From: Novosphingobium nitrogenifigens DSM 19370
Lineage (GTDB): Bacteria; Pseudomonadota; Alphaproteobacteria; Sphingomonadales; Sphingomonadaceae
NCBI RefSeq assembly: GCF_000192575.1
Contig: NZ_GL876926.1
Coordinates: forward strand, 186,001 to 250,000
DNA: 64,000 nt
Direction of reading: 5' to 3'
Under the pieces are notes generated by a model. It saw only the letters and a list, made by a program, of their open reading frames with translations. It searched no databases and was not told where the DNA came from. Shown here one piece after another: positions 45,669-55,495 of this stretch; the first letter of the stretch is position 1; each line of letters starts with the position of its first letter. A program made the position numbers and the translations under genes.

Positions 45669-47878
45669 TGGCAAGCGTCGCTCAGGGAACGGACGGGACC
45701 GGCGGCGATCTGGCACACAGCATGTTGGCGGTGCCCGCCATGCATTGCGCAGCATGCATTTCCAAAGTTGAAGGCGCGCTCTGCAAGCTCGACGGCGTGG
45801 AAAGCGCGCGGGTCAATCTGACCGCGCGCCAGGTCGAAGTGGTTCACGGGCCTTCGGTTTCGGTGCCCGATTTTATTGCTGCCCTCGCGCTCGTCGGTTA
45901 CGAGGCGCAGCCTCGGTATCAGGGTGAGGAAGTCGCCTCGGCGGTAAAGCCGCTGCTCGGACCGCTGGCGGTTGCGGCCTTTGCCTGCATGAACGTGATG
46001 CTGCTGTCGGTGTCGGTCTGGTCGGGGGCGGACGGTTCGACGCGGACGCTGTTCCACTGGCTGTCGGCCGGGATCGGCGTTCCGGCCATTCTCTATTCCG
46101 GTCGGCCGTTCTTTTCCTCGGCGGTGCGGGCTCTGCGCCATTTCACTACCAACATGGACGTTCCGATCTCGATCGGCGTGCTGCTGGCGACGTGCCTTTC
46201 GTTTTACGAGACGGTCACCGGCGGCGCCGAAGCCTGGTTCGACGGAACGCTCATGCTGCTCCTGTTCCTTCTCGCGGGACGGGCTCTGGATGCGATGATG
46301 CGCGACCGGGCCCGGGCGGGTGTGGACGCACTGCTGCGGCAGGCGCCGGGCGGAGCGATGATCGTGGCGAGCGACGGAACCACCGGCTGGGTGGCTTCGG
46401 ACGGCTTGCGTCCGGGCATGGTCATGCGCGTCGCGGCGGGCGAACGCCTTGCCGCCGATGGCGTGATCGTTGCCGGGCGCAGCCGGTTCGACCAGTCGCT
46501 GCTGACCGGTGAAAGTGCGCCGGTGCATCTTGGTGCCCATATGGTGCCGGACGAGATCGCCGGCGACGACATGGTGGGGAGCGTGTCTCCGGCTGCGGCT
46601 TTCGTGCTTGCCGGGACGCTCAATCTTGAAAATCCGGTCGATGTGCGGGCGACCGCGACCGGGACCAATACCGCGCTGGCCGAGATCGCACGCCTTATGG
46701 AAGCGGCGGGGCAGGGACGATCGACCTATGTGCGGATCGCCGATCGCGCCTCGCGGCTCTATGCCCCGGTGGTGCACACGCTGGCGGGCCTGAGCTTTGC
46801 CGGATGGATGCTGGCAGGCGCCGGGATCTACAAGTCGCTGGTCATTGCCATTTCGGTCCTCATCATCACTTGTCCTTGTGCTCTTGGCCTTGCGGTTCCC
46901 GTGGCTCAGGTCGTTGCGGCCGGGGCTCTGCTGAAGCGCGGCATTCTGGTGAAGGACGGTTCGGCACTCGAACGGCTCGCCGACGTCAATCGCGCGCTCC
47001 TCGACAAGACCGGGACGCTGACGATGGGGCGGCCGGTTCCCGATCCGGCGAGCATTGCCGCATTCGATGATGAGACCGCCGCCGTTGCGCTCGGTCTTGC
47101 CAGTCACAGCCGCCATCCCCTGTCGCTGGGGCTCGCCCGCGCGCTCGCCGCACGCGGGGTCCATGCCGCAGACCTGACCGATGTTGTCGAAGTCAGCGGG
47201 CGCGGGCTTGAAGGCCGCTGGAACGGCGTTCCGGTTTCGCTCGGACGGCCGCGCGGTGGCGAAGGCATGGCAACCGCGCTCTCCATCGGCAACGCCCCGG
47301 TCCGCCTTGTTCGTTTCGCCGATCGTCTGCGCCCGGATTACCGTCAGGCACTTGATGGATTGCAGGCGATGGGGATCGAATGTTCGATCCTGTCCGGGGA
47401 CAGCATCGGCGCTGTCGCCGAAGTCGCGCGCGAGACCGGCCTGACGGCGCAGGGCGCGGCGCTTCCGGCCGACAAGCAGGAAGCGATCACCCGGCTTCAG
47501 GGCGCAGGGCAACGCGTGCTGATGGTCGGCGACGGGCTCAATGACGGGCCCGCGCTTGCTGCGGCCAATGCCTCGATCGCGCCGGGTACGGCAAGCGACG
47601 TTGGGCTGCAGGCGGCGGATTTCGTCTTTACCGGGGATTCGCTGCTCGCGCTGCCTCGTGCGGTCGCGGTTGCGCGGAGCACGATGCGGGTGGTCCGGCA
47701 GAATTTCGTGATGGCGATCGGATATAACCTTCTTGCCGTTCCGCTGGCCGTTGCCGGGCTCGTCACGCCGCTTTTTGCAGCCGCTGCGATGAGCACCTCG
47801 TCCTTGCTGGTCATCGGCAATTCGTTGCGCCTGGCGCGGGGCCCCAGGGATCGTGCGCAGAAGGGGAAGGCGGCATGA
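45668..47878 (+). CDS. ccoI: Copper-translocating P-type ATPase CcoI
   Basis: A 736-residue P1B-type ATPase that exports Cu for cbb3 oxidase assembly. It has one N-terminal heavy-metal domain with M25-H-C-A-A-C30, eight helices, the metal-path motif C402-P-C404 in TCPCALGLAVP, the phosphorylation site DKTGT starting at D446 and the hinge GDGLNDGPAL. The TGE motif is in LLTGESAPV. Overlaps ccoH by 1 nt and ccoS by 4 nt, confirming its role in this operon over general copper resistance. Confidence 0.96.
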   Translation: MASVAQGTDGTGGDLAHSMLAVPAMHCAACISKVEGALCKLDGVESARVNLTARQVEVVHGPSVSVPDFIAALALVGYEAQPRYQGEEVASAVKPLLGPLAVAAFACMNVMLLSVSVWSGADGSTRTLFHWLSAGIGVPAILYSGRPFFSSAVRALRHFTTNMDVPISIGVLLATCLSFYETVTGGAEAWFDGTLMLLLFLLAGRALDAMMRDRARAGVDALLRQAPGGAMIVASDGTTGWVASDGLRPGMVMRVAAGERLAADGVIVAGRSRFDQSLLTGESAPVHLGAHMVPDEIAGDDMVGSVSPAAAFVLAGTLNLENPVDVRATATGTNTALAEIARLMEAAGQGRSTYVRIADRASRLYAPVVHTLAGLSFAGWMLAGAGIYKSLVIAISVLIITCPCALGLAVPVAQVVAAGALLKRGILVKDGSALERLADVNRALLDKTGTLTMGRPVPDPASIAAFDDETAAVALGLASHSRHPLSLGLARALAARGVHAADLTDVVEVSGRGLEGRWNGVPVSLGRPRGGEGMATALSIGNAPVRLVRFADRLRPDYRQALDGLQAMGIECSILSGDSIGAVAEVARETGLTAQGAALPADKQEAITRLQGAGQRVLMVGDGLNDGPALAAANASIAPGTASDVGLQAADFVFTGDSLLALPRAVAVARSTMRVVRQNFVMAIGYNLLAVPLAVAGLVTPLFAAAAMSTSSLLVIGNSLRLARGPRDRAQKGKAA

Positions 47879-48072
47879 CCTCGATCGCCTTTCTCATTCC
47901 CATCGCGCTCGGCATGGGCCTGTTCGGGCTGGCATCGTTCTTCTGGGCGTTGAAGCGCGGACAGTTCAACGATCTCGACGGTGCGGCGGCGCGCATCCTG
48001 ATCGATGACGATGGTCCCGAGATCGATCTCGACAAGAAGGGTGAACATCGTGGTGGAGGCAAGGGCGCATGA
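47875..48072 (+). CDS. ccoS: cbb3 oxidase maturation protein CcoS
   Basis: A 65-residue membrane protein: one helix (IAFLIPIALGMGLFGLASFF) followed by WALKRGQFNDLDGAAARIL, the CcoS signature, and a charged tail. In Rhodobacter CcoS is needed to insert the haem b and copper cofactors into CcoN. Last gene of ccoGHIS, overlapping ccoI by 4 nt. Confidence 0.95.
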   Translation: MTSIAFLIPIALGMGLFGLASFFWALKRGQFNDLDGAAARILIDDDGPEIDLDKKGEHRGGGKGA

Positions 48073-48115
48073 ACCTCATCCACCCTCGGTTAGTATCTCT
48101 TCTCTCTCGAAAGTT

Positions 48116-48129
48116 TTGCCATAGCGCAA
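48116..48129 (+). promoter_or_regulatory. Weak Fnr-like dyad upstream of hemN
   Basis: TTGCCATAGCGCAA has the outer TTG-N8-CAA frame but inner bases differ from the consensus. It is 58 bp before hemN. Confidence 0.3.
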
Positions 48130-48180
48130 TGTCGGGGAGCCGATACGCGGATAGTTTCAGGGGCGAAGGGGGTAAACCGG

Positions 48181-49512
48181 ATGTCGCCTGAACATTTCGC
48201 AGACTGGATCTATTACCCCGAACTGCTGGCCCAGCCCGTACCTCGGTACACGAGCTATCCGACTGCCGCAGAATTCGGTGACGGCGATTTCTCCGCCAAC
48301 CAGCGGGAGACGCTTGCCGGTCTTTCCGGCGACGTTTCGCTGTACCTGCATATTCCTTATTGCAAGGACATCTGCTGGTACTGTGGTTGCAACACGGGGG
48401 CGGCCAATCGCACGCACCGGCTTGCGGCCTATCTCGATGCGCTGCACGAGGAAATCGAACTGGTTGCCGGGATGCTCGGTCCCCAGGTGCGGGTGACGCG
48501 GATTGCTTTTGGCGGGGGAAGCCCCAATGCGATCTCGCCGACCGATTTCGTTCGTCTCGTCGATGCGCTGCTGGTCAATTTTCGGGTTATCGACCCGGTC
48601 TTTTCGATCGAACTTGATCCGCGCAGCCTGACACCGGCCTGGCTCATGGCCATCCGCGGGATCGGCGTGATCAAGGCAAGCATGGGCGTGCAGACCTTCG
48701 ACCCGCGCGTGCAGGAAGCGATCGGGCGGATCCAGCCGCGCGAAACGATCGCGCAAGGTGTCGAAGGGTTGCGCAAGGCGGGGGTCGAATCGATCAATTT
48801 CGACCTGATGTACGGCTTGCCGTTTCAGGACGATGCCATTCTGGCCGACACGCTGGATCAGGCGACGGCCATGGGGGCCGATCGCATCGCCTTGTTCGGT
48901 TACGCGCATGTCCCGCATCTCCTGCCGCGTCAGCAGCGGATCGACGCGTCGCAATTGCCCGATCAGCGGCAGCGTTTCCGCATGGCGGCCGAAGGGTACA
49001 CGCGCCTCGTCAATGCGGGCTATCAGCCGGTCGGCTTTGATCACTTCGCACTTCCCGGGGACGGCCTCGCACAAGCGGCCGTCAGCGGAAGCCTGCGGCG
49101 GAACTTCCAGGGCTTTACCGATGACACCGCGCCGGTCCTGATCGGCCTTGGTGCCAGCTCGATCAGCGAACTGGGCGGTAGTCTGGTCCAGAACGAGAAG
49201 AACGCCGGGCGTTACCGCATGCTGGTAGGCGCGGGGCAATTGTCCGGGCGCCGTGGCTTGATCCGAACAGGGGAGGACCGTCGGCGGGCGCGTCTGATCG
49301 AGGCCTTGCTCTGCCAGGGTGAAGCACAGGTCGATGCCGATCTTGCCCGTGCGGCCTTTGATCGGCTCGAACCGTTCCGGGAACGCGGACTGATCCGCTG
49401 GGACGGGGATCGGCTGGTTCTTGAACGCGGCAGTGAACCTTATGCACGCTCGATCGCGGCAGTGTTCGACGCCTATCGCCAGGTATCGCGGCAATTCAGC
49501 TCGGCGGTCTGA
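48181..49512 (+). CDS. hemN: Oxygen-independent coproporphyrinogen III oxidase
   Basis: A 443-residue radical-SAM enzyme that decarboxylates coproporphyrinogen III without O2. The radical-SAM cluster ligands are C61, C65, C68 (with C70 adjacent) in HIPYCKDICWYCGCN. RYTSYPTAAEF at residues 22-32 and the SFGVQ-equivalent GVQTFDPRVQEAIGR are HemN-type rather than the HemW paralogue. Placement after the cco operon and behind a weak Fnr-like site fits haem supply under low oxygen. An oxygen-dependent HemF is also present at 58711. Confidence 0.95.
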   Translation: MSPEHFADWIYYPELLAQPVPRYTSYPTAAEFGDGDFSANQRETLAGLSGDVSLYLHIPYCKDICWYCGCNTGAANRTHRLAAYLDALHEEIELVAGMLGPQVRVTRIAFGGGSPNAISPTDFVRLVDALLVNFRVIDPVFSIELDPRSLTPAWLMAIRGIGVIKASMGVQTFDPRVQEAIGRIQPRETIAQGVEGLRKAGVESINFDLMYGLPFQDDAILADTLDQATAMGADRIALFGYAHVPHLLPRQQRIDASQLPDQRQRFRMAAEGYTRLVNAGYQPVGFDHFALPGDGLAQAAVSGSLRRNFQGFTDDTAPVLIGLGASSISELGGSLVQNEKNAGRYRMLVGAGQLSGRRGLIRTGEDRRRARLIEALLCQGEAQVDADLARAAFDRLEPFRERGLIRWDGDRLVLERGSEPYARSIAAVFDAYRQVSRQFSSAV

Positions 49513-49547
49513 GCATCGATCGTTCCTGATCGGAAGACCTCATGAGA

Positions 49548-49580
49548 GCCTGCAACGGGATGACCCGTTGCAGGCCTTTC
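49548..49580 (+). terminator. Probable terminator of hemN
   Basis: A perfect 12-bp stem (49548-49559 with 49564-49575) with loop ATGA, followed by CTTTCCCTT. 36 bp after the hemN stop. Confidence 0.75.
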
Positions 49581-49717
49581 CCTTCCTGCCCGCGGCGAAA
49601 TCATGATCGATGTCGGGGATTTCGAGCAGGAAATAAGTATGCGGCACATAGGGTGACGGCTGCACAAGAGAGCGTTGCAGGCTAGTTTCCCGCGATCGTA
49701 ATCGCAGGAACAGAGCC

Positions 49718-50332
49718 ATGAAGCCCATCGAAACCATCATGCGTACCGCTCCGGTCATCCCGGTATTGGTGATCGAGGATGTGGAGCATGCCGTTCCGGT
49801 GGCGACTGCGCTTGTTGCCGGGGGCTTGCGCGTTCTGGAAGTCACTTTGCGCACGCCTGCAGGGCTCGAAGCCATCCGCGCTATGAAGGGTGTTGAAGGG
49901 GCCATCGTCGGCGCCGGGACCGTTACCAATCCCGACGAGCTCAAGGCGTCGATCGATGCGGGTGCCGAATTCATCGTTTCCCCCGGCCTGACGCCGCGCC
50001 TTGGCGAAGCGGCGATTGCCTCGGGCATTCCCTTCCTTCCGGGGACGGCCAATGCCGCCGACATCATGCTGGGGCTCGATCTTGGCCTTTCGCATTTCAA
50101 GTTCTTCCCGGCGGCAACGTCCGGCGGGCTTCCCGCGCTCAAGGCACTGGCGGGGCCGTTCCACACCGCGAAATTCTGCCCGACAGGCGGCGTTACCCAG
50201 GCAAGTGCAAGTGACTGGCTGGCCTTCGATCCCGTGCTGTGCGTGGGAGGCAGCTGGCTGGTAGCCAAGGGGGAGCCCGATGTCGTCGCGATCGAGGCGG
50301 CTGCGCGGGCAGCGGCGACATTGGCTCGCTGA
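49718..50332 (+). CDS. eda: KDPG/KHG aldolase
   Basis: A 204-residue Entner-Doudoroff aldolase that splits 2-keto-3-deoxy-6-phosphogluconate to pyruvate and glyceraldehyde-3-phosphate. The catalytic Glu41 is in [10 protein letters not shown], and the Schiff-base Lys128 in [21 protein letters not shown] and CPTGGV complete the phosphate site. Length is normal. The other ED genes (edd, zwf, glk) are not next to it here. Confidence 0.95.
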   Translation: MKPIETIMRTAPVIPVLVIEDVEHAVPVATALVAGGLRVLEVTLRTPAGLEAIRAMKGVEGAIVGAGTVTNPDELKASIDAGAEFIVSPGLTPRLGEAAIASGIPFLPGTANAADIMLGLDLGLSHFKFFPAATSGGLPALKALAGPFHTAKFCPTGGVTQASASDWLAFDPVLCVGGSWLVAKGEPDVVAIEAAARAAATLAR

Positions 50333-50431
50333 CGTAGGGGCATTGTGGCAAAGAGGGGATCCCGTCCGGATTCGGGCGGCAGGCGCGGACAATCCCGCAA
50401 GGGACGTTCGGCAAACGGGGAGAAGCAGGCG

Positions 50432-53215
50432 ATGAAGACGGTTGGAGCCTTGCGGGAGAGGTTGCAGCGTCTCCACGAACGGACGGCCGAAACGCCGCTG
50501 TTCAATCCGGTGTTCCAGTTGAGCCACGATCTGTCGCGGCTGCTGGAAGGAGGTTCGCTCGATCTCGACGATATCGAGCGGCTGGTCGCCGAACTCGAAT
50601 GCGAGGCTTTGCAAAGCCGGGCCGCGCGGCTTCGGCGGTTGGTCGCGCCGACCGATCCAGAGGATAACCTTGCCCGGATTACCGCTCTTCTCAACGAAGA
50701 GGACGGCTTTTCGGAATTCCGCAAGCGTTGGGAACGGCCGCTGCTTCACGCCGTTTTTACCGCGCATCCGACGTTCCTGCTGACACCGGGCGATGCTGAT
50801 GCGGTTGCCGATGCTGCATTGGCCGACGATCCGATGGCAGCGACGGTCTGCTCGGTTTCGGGTTCGGGGCCGAAGATCACTCTGGAATTTGAACATGGCG
50901 AGGCGCTCGATGCGATCGAACGCGCCGCTGCCGCACGCGACCTGATTTCGGCAAAGCTGCTGGGCCATGCGAGGTCGCGCTGGCCGGGGCGCTGGCTCGA
51001 TTTCCGCCCGCTGCCGTTCCGTTTCGCCACCTGGGTCGGCTATGACATGGATGGGCGGACTGACATCAGTTGGTCGACCTCGATCCTCTTCCGTCTGCGG
51101 GAAAAAGTTCGTCGGCTCGGGACGTATGTCGATCGGCTGGCGGCGATCAATCCGTCGCACGGCGTTCTCGAAACTCTCGTCGCCGGGCGGGATCAGGCTG
51201 CGGCGATGGCCGAGTTGCTGTCCCAACCCCTGACCGATCCCGAAGTGCTCTCGGCGGTCGCTAACCGCCTGACGGCAGATGATCCGGCAAAGCTGCTGAG
51301 CCTCAAGCCGATCATTGCCGCGCTCGACGATGATGCCCATGCGGCGACGGGAGACGCGGCGATTGCCTATGCGACGCTCGCTTCGGCCATGCGCGCCGAT
51401 GGACTGGGCATGGGCTGGATTCACTTCCGGGTGAACTCGTCCCAGCTTCACAACGCCTTGCGCCGCCGGATCGATCCCGACGATACGCTCGATTTGGGCA
51501 GTCGCGGTGCCTTGTCGCGCCTTCGCGAAGTGCTGGCAGAGGCAAAGCCCCTGCGCGTCAATTTCGGGGCGCTTGCCATCGAGACGTCGACCGCGATGCG
51601 GCAGTTCCTCGTCATGGCGCAGATCCTGCATCACGTCGACGCCGACGCGCCGATCCGCATGCTGATCGCCGAATGCGAACAGCCGCAGACGGTGCTGGCC
51701 GCGCTCTATTTCGCGCGCCTGTTCGGTGTCGAGGACAAGGTCGACGTGTCCCCGCTGTTCGAGACCGAGACGGCGCTCGAACATGGCGGACGTTTCCTCG
51801 AAGCCTTGCTCGCCGAGCCTGCCTATCGCGAATATGCGCGAGTGCGCGGGCGCGTGTCGATCCAGACGGGCTTTTCGGATGCCGGGCGCTTCCTCGGGCA
51901 GATCCCGGCGGCGCTGGCGATCGAGCGTCTGCAGGGGCGGCTGGCCGATGCCATGCGCAATCACGGGCTGACCGATGTCGCGGCGCTGATTTTCAACACC
52001 CATGGCGAGAGCATGGGGCGTGGGGCCCATCCCTCGGGCTTCGTCGATCGTCTGACCTGGCCGCTCAGCCGCTGGGCGCGTCATCGGTTCGCCCGTGCGG
52101 AAATCACCATCGAACCCGAAGCCAGTTTTCAGGGCGGGGACGGCTATCTCTTTTTCCGCAATGACGACCTGGCCTTGGCGACGCTGACCCGGATTGCCGA
52201 AGCCGAGGCGCAGCTTGGCGGCGAATACCAGAACGATCCGTTCTACGACCGGACCGATCTCAGCCTCGATTTCTACCGCTCGATCCGGCGCGTGCAGCGC
52301 GAGCATCTGCAAAGCGCGACGTATTCGCGCGCGGTCACGGCCTTTGGCCTCGGCATGCTCAAGAGCACCGGCAGTCGCGTGTCGCGGCGTCAGTCGGACA
52401 TCAATGCCGACCGGTCGATGAGCTTGCGGCAGATCCGCGCGATCCCGCACAACGCGATCCTGCAACAGATCGGCTATGCAGTGAACGTGATCGCCGGGGC
52501 CGGGACGGCTGCGGGGGACGAGATCGAGGCGATCGCCGAACTTCTGGCCCATTCGGAACGCGGACGGCAACTCGTCCGCCTGCTGCGCACAGCCAACGGG
52601 CTTGCCTCGATCAAGACAGTGGGCGCGTTCGGAGAACTGTTCAATTCGGCCTATTGGGCCAGCCGTCCCTATCGCGGCACTGAGACCCAGCTTGAACACG
52701 GTTGCGTCGGGCTGGCAGAATATCTGACCAAGGACGACAGGGCAGGGGTGTTCCGTCGTCTGGCTTCGCGCCTGCGGGTCGACTGGATGAAGCTGCACCG
52801 GCTCATGGCGATGTTGCCGGGGCTTGCCACCGATCGCGATCCGCTGGCCGATGAACAGCGGCGGACGATCGGCCTGTTGCAAGCGGTGCGCCTGACGCTG
52901 CTCATGCACATGTTCCTTCGCGCGGTCGAAGTTCCGGTGTTCTCGCGCGCCAACGATGTCAGCCGCGAAGACGTGCTGGAAATGGTGCTGTCCCTGCGGG
53001 TCGATGATGCGCTGGCGCAATTGCGGCGCGCCTATCCGGTGATCGAACCCCGCATCGGCGATTTCCAACTCGACGAGCCGACCGATTACCCGGACCGCGA
53101 TGCGGAGGATTACAGCGCGATCCGCGCGCGCTTCATCGATCCGATCGATCGATCCCACGCATTGAACCTGCGGATTGCGGTGGCCATCGCCAATCACTTT
53201 GGCGCACACGGTTAA
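50432..53215 (+). CDS. Divergent phosphoenolpyruvate carboxylase-like protein
   Basis: A 927-residue member of the PEP carboxylase superfamily with the block order of PEPC: TAHPT near 110, [13 protein letters not shown] near 328 (Arg of the LDIRQES block), PLFET at 441-445 and GFSDAG at 480-485 (metal-ligand Glu and Asp kept), THGESMGRG near 523 and RAIP at 669. However, the canonical HGRGG is replaced by HGES, the Arg that closes the RAIPW..WTQxR block is missing, SDSxKD lacks its Lys, and the MRNTG C-terminus is replaced by NHFGAHG. The ATG at 50432 has GGGGAGA upstream; a GTG at 50345 adds 29 basic residues. Classical PEPC activity is doubtful. Confidence 0.75.
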   Translation: MKTVGALRERLQRLHERTAETPLFNPVFQLSHDLSRLLEGGSLDLDDIERLVAELECEALQSRAARLRRLVAPTDPEDNLARITALLNEEDGFSEFRKRWERPLLHAVFTAHPTFLLTPGDADAVADAALADDPMAATVCSVSGSGPKITLEFEHGEALDAIERAAAARDLISAKLLGHARSRWPGRWLDFRPLPFRFATWVGYDMDGRTDISWSTSILFRLREKVRRLGTYVDRLAAINPSHGVLETLVAGRDQAAAMAELLSQPLTDPEVLSAVANRLTADDPAKLLSLKPIIAALDDDAHAATGDAAIAYATLASAMRADGLGMGWIHFRVNSSQLHNALRRRIDPDDTLDLGSRGALSRLREVLAEAKPLRVNFGALAIETSTAMRQFLVMAQILHHVDADAPIRMLIAECEQPQTVLAALYFARLFGVEDKVDVSPLFETETALEHGGRFLEALLAEPAYREYARVRGRVSIQTGFSDAGRFLGQIPAALAIERLQGRLADAMRNHGLTDVAALIFNTHGESMGRGAHPSGFVDRLTWPLSRWARHRFARAEITIEPEASFQGGDGYLFFRNDDLALATLTRIAEAEAQLGGEYQNDPFYDRTDLSLDFYRSIRRVQREHLQSATYSRAVTAFGLGMLKSTGSRVSRRQSDINADRSMSLRQIRAIPHNAILQQIGYAVNVIAGAGTAAGDEIEAIAELLAHSERGRQLVRLLRTANGLASIKTVGAFGELFNSAYWASRPYRGTETQLEHGCVGLAEYLTKDDRAGVFRRLASRLRVDWMKLHRLMAMLPGLATDRDPLADEQRRTIGLLQAVRLTLLMHMFLRAVEVPVFSRANDVSREDVLEMVLSLRVDDALAQLRRAYPVIEPRIGDFQLDEPTDYPDRDAEDYSAIRARFIDPIDRSHALNLRIAVAIANHFGAHG

Positions 53216-53395
53216 ACCTGCCCTGCGGGATCGCACGAGGCGGGACGAAAGGTGCTTGCGCTGTCCGGGGTGACCGATAAAGGATCACCCCGATACGGCT
53301 GCATCAGTCAGAAACGGCCGACCGACGGGTGAGAATGTCGTGACAGGAACCTGCCGCCCCGTATCGAGGCGGTCTGCGGCCTTTTGAGGAGCGGC

Positions 53396-54787
53396 ATGGA
53401 AAAATACGATCTCGTCGTCATCGGCAGTGGTCCGGCCGGGCGCCGCGCGGCAGTGCAGGCCGCCAAGCTCGGCAAGCGGGTTCTGGTGATCGAGGGACGG
53501 CAAAGAGTGGGCGGCGTGTCGGTGCATACCGGTACCATTCCGTCCAAGACCTTGCGCGAAACCGCTCTCAATCTTTCCGGCTGGCGCGAGCGGGGGTTCT
53601 ATGGCGATTCCTATCGCGTCAAGCAGGACATCGACGGCGGGGACTTGTCCATCCGCCTTGCCAAGACGCTCGAGCACGAAGTGAACGTGCTGGAGCACCA
53701 GTTCCACCGCAACCAGATCCAGACGATGACCGGCGTGGCTCGCTTCGGCGGCCCCAATGAACTTATCGTGCTTCGCGCCGACGGCAGCGAAGTCAATGTC
53801 GAGGGCGAGCGGATCCTGATCGCCGTCGGGACCGTTCCGCACCGCCCGGCCAACATTCCCTTTGACGATGTCAGCGTGATCGACAGCGATCGCGTCGTCG
53901 AAATGCCGCGTGTCCCACGCAGCCTGACCGTCGTCGGAGCCGGGGTCATCGGCATCGAATATGCGACGATCTTTTCCGCGCTCGACGTGCCGGTCACGCT
54001 GGTCGAACCGCGAGACCGTTTTCTGGAATTCATCGACCGCGAGATCATCGACGAATTCATCCATGAATTGCGCGATCGCGGCATGGTCGTTCGCATGGGT
54101 GTCGCTGTCGAGAAAGTCGAAAAGGGCGAAGACGGCTGGGTCACGACGACTCTGGCCGACGGGCGCTCGATCCGGACCGAAATGCTGCTCTATGCGGCCG
54201 GGCGCTCGGGCGCGACGGCAACGCTCGATCTTGAAAAGTGTGGTCTTTCGGTCGACAAACGCGGGCGGATCGCAGTTGATCCGGCCACCTGCCAGACCGC
54301 CGTGCCGCATATCTATGCCGCCGGTGACGTCATCGGCTTCCCCAGCCTTGCCTCCACGTCGATGGAACAGGGGCGAATCGCGGCCTGTCATGCTTTCGAC
54401 CTGCCGTTGCCGCCAGCGCCGCACTATTTCCCCTATGGGATCTATTCGGTGCCGGAAATCTCGACCGTCGGCATGACCGAAGAGGAAGTGAAGTCGCGCG
54501 GCATCCACTATGAAGTGGGGATCGCCCGTCTTCGCGAAACCTCGCGCGGGCATATCATGGGCCTCAATTCGGGTGTCATGAAGCTGATCTTCTCGCTCAA
54601 GACCCGTCGCCTGCTTGGTGCGCATATCATGGGCGAAGGGGCGACCGAACTGGTTCACATCGGTCAGGCGGTGCTCAATCTCAAAGGCACGCTCGATTTC
54701 TTTATCGAGAACACCTTCAATTTCCCGACTCTCGCCGAAGCGTACAAGATCGCCGCGCTCGATGCCTGGAACCGGATGCCGAAATAA
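53396..54787 (+). CDS. sthA: Soluble pyridine nucleotide transhydrogenase
   Basis: A 463-residue FAD disulfide-reductase-fold enzyme. The FAD motif is DLVVIGSGPAGRRAAVQAAK; instead of the redox-active CxxxxC the sequence is GGVSVHTGTIPSK, without cysteines, as expected for SthA which has no disulfide step. The NAD motif is VVGAGVIGIEYATIF and the C-terminus has FNFPTLAEAYKIAALDAWNR. It balances NADH and NADPH. The ATG at 53396 has GAGGA 5 nt before it; a TTG at 53384 is less likely. Confidence 0.92.
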   Translation: MEKYDLVVIGSGPAGRRAAVQAAKLGKRVLVIEGRQRVGGVSVHTGTIPSKTLRETALNLSGWRERGFYGDSYRVKQDIDGGDLSIRLAKTLEHEVNVLEHQFHRNQIQTMTGVARFGGPNELIVLRADGSEVNVEGERILIAVGTVPHRPANIPFDDVSVIDSDRVVEMPRVPRSLTVVGAGVIGIEYATIFSALDVPVTLVEPRDRFLEFIDREIIDEFIHELRDRGMVVRMGVAVEKVEKGEDGWVTTTLADGRSIRTEMLLYAAGRSGATATLDLEKCGLSVDKRGRIAVDPATCQTAVPHIYAAGDVIGFPSLASTSMEQGRIAACHAFDLPLPPAPHYFPYGIYSVPEISTVGMTEEEVKSRGIHYEVGIARLRETSRGHIMGLNSGVMKLIFSLKTRRLLGAHIMGEGATELVHIGQAVLNLKGTLDFFIENTFNFPTLAEAYKIAALDAWNRMPK

Positions 54788-54830
54788 CGGGGATCAGCAT
54801 CTATCTATCCATGAAACACCGGATTTCACG

Positions 54831-54867
54831 AATGCCTATAGAGGCTTGCGTGCCTCTATGGCGCATT
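54831..54867. repeat. Long imperfect hairpin over the end of the methyltransferase gene
   Basis: ATAGAGGC (54838-54845) pairs with GCCTCTAT (54852-54859); the stem continues outward to AATGC/GCATT with a G-T pair and one bulged base, about 15 bp in total. It includes the stop codon of the minus-strand methyltransferase gene and sits 44 bp after sthA. Confidence 0.7.
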
Positions 54868-55495
54868 CGTCAATGTCCCAGGTTTCATCGTGGAATCTGC
54901 TTTTTTCTTCCACGGCATTGAACATGTTGATGCCTGAATCCCCGAAAGTGCACCTTCGGATATCGACGAACCCGACCTTTTCGAGTTCGCTGAAAATTGA
55001 CTTTTCATCCCACATCCACAGATGGGCGGAATTGCCCATGAATTCGCGGATCGCTCCCTTTGCGCTCTGCGCGCGGGTCTCCTTCCCGAGAAGGCAAGAG
55101 CGCAGGAAATCAGGAGCGGCTGACGAATCGTGATCGGCATCGCCGATGTATTTTTTTGCCCGCCCAAGAAGATCGGGGACGATGAGGCGAAAGACCCCTC
55201 CGGGGGCAAGCATGGTATAGGTATTGGTGATCGCGGTTCTGAAGTCGTTGAGACTCAAATGCTCAAGGACATGCGATGCATAGGCTCCTCTGGCAGTCCC
55301 TGGCGCAACAAGGGGGCCTTTCCTGATATCTCCAAATTTTACGCTATCAGGAAAACGGGCGGAGTTTCCCGAAAAAATGGATGAGATCAGATTTCCGATT
55401 GCCGGAATTCTTTCGATCCATAGAGTCGGTGAAGCATCGAAATTAAGCCAACCTTCTCCGGCGGAGAAACCGCATCCGTATTGCACAAAAACCAT
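54836..55495 (-). CDS. SAM-dependent methyltransferase, class I
   Basis: A 219-residue protein resembling COG4627-type methyltransferases found in glycan and capsule loci. The N-terminus reads VQYGCGFSAGEGWLNFDAS (degenerate glycine motif I), then GAYASHVLEHLSLNDFRTAI and LAPGGVFRLIVPDL (motif VI region). Codon use is more AT-rich than the neighbours, and the 150 bp upstream are strongly AT-rich, suggesting recent transfer. No glycosyltransferase cluster surrounds it. Substrate unknown. Confidence 0.78.
   Translation of the reverse strand: MVFVQYGCGFSAGEGWLNFDASPTLWIERIPAIGNLISSIFSGNSARFPDSVKFGDIRKGPLVAPGTARGAYASHVLEHLSLNDFRTAITNTYTMLAPGGVFRLIVPDLLGRAKKYIGDADHDSSAAPDFLRSCLLGKETRAQSAKGAIREFMGNSAHLWMWDEKSIFSELEKVGFVDIRRCTFGDSGINMFNAVEEKSRFHDETWDIDECAIEARKPL

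Noticed and set aside
49682-53236. 1184-codon minus-strand open frame opposite the PEPC-like gene
   Set aside because: Its sequence is low-complexity Arg/Gly/His-rich and shows no family motif, while the plus strand encodes recognisable PEPC blocks; long antisense frames are common in high-GC coding DNA.
53266-53292. Terminator after the PEPC-like gene
   Set aside because: An 8-bp stem CGGGGTGA/TCACCCCG exists but there is no T-tract and the loop is long; too weak to call.
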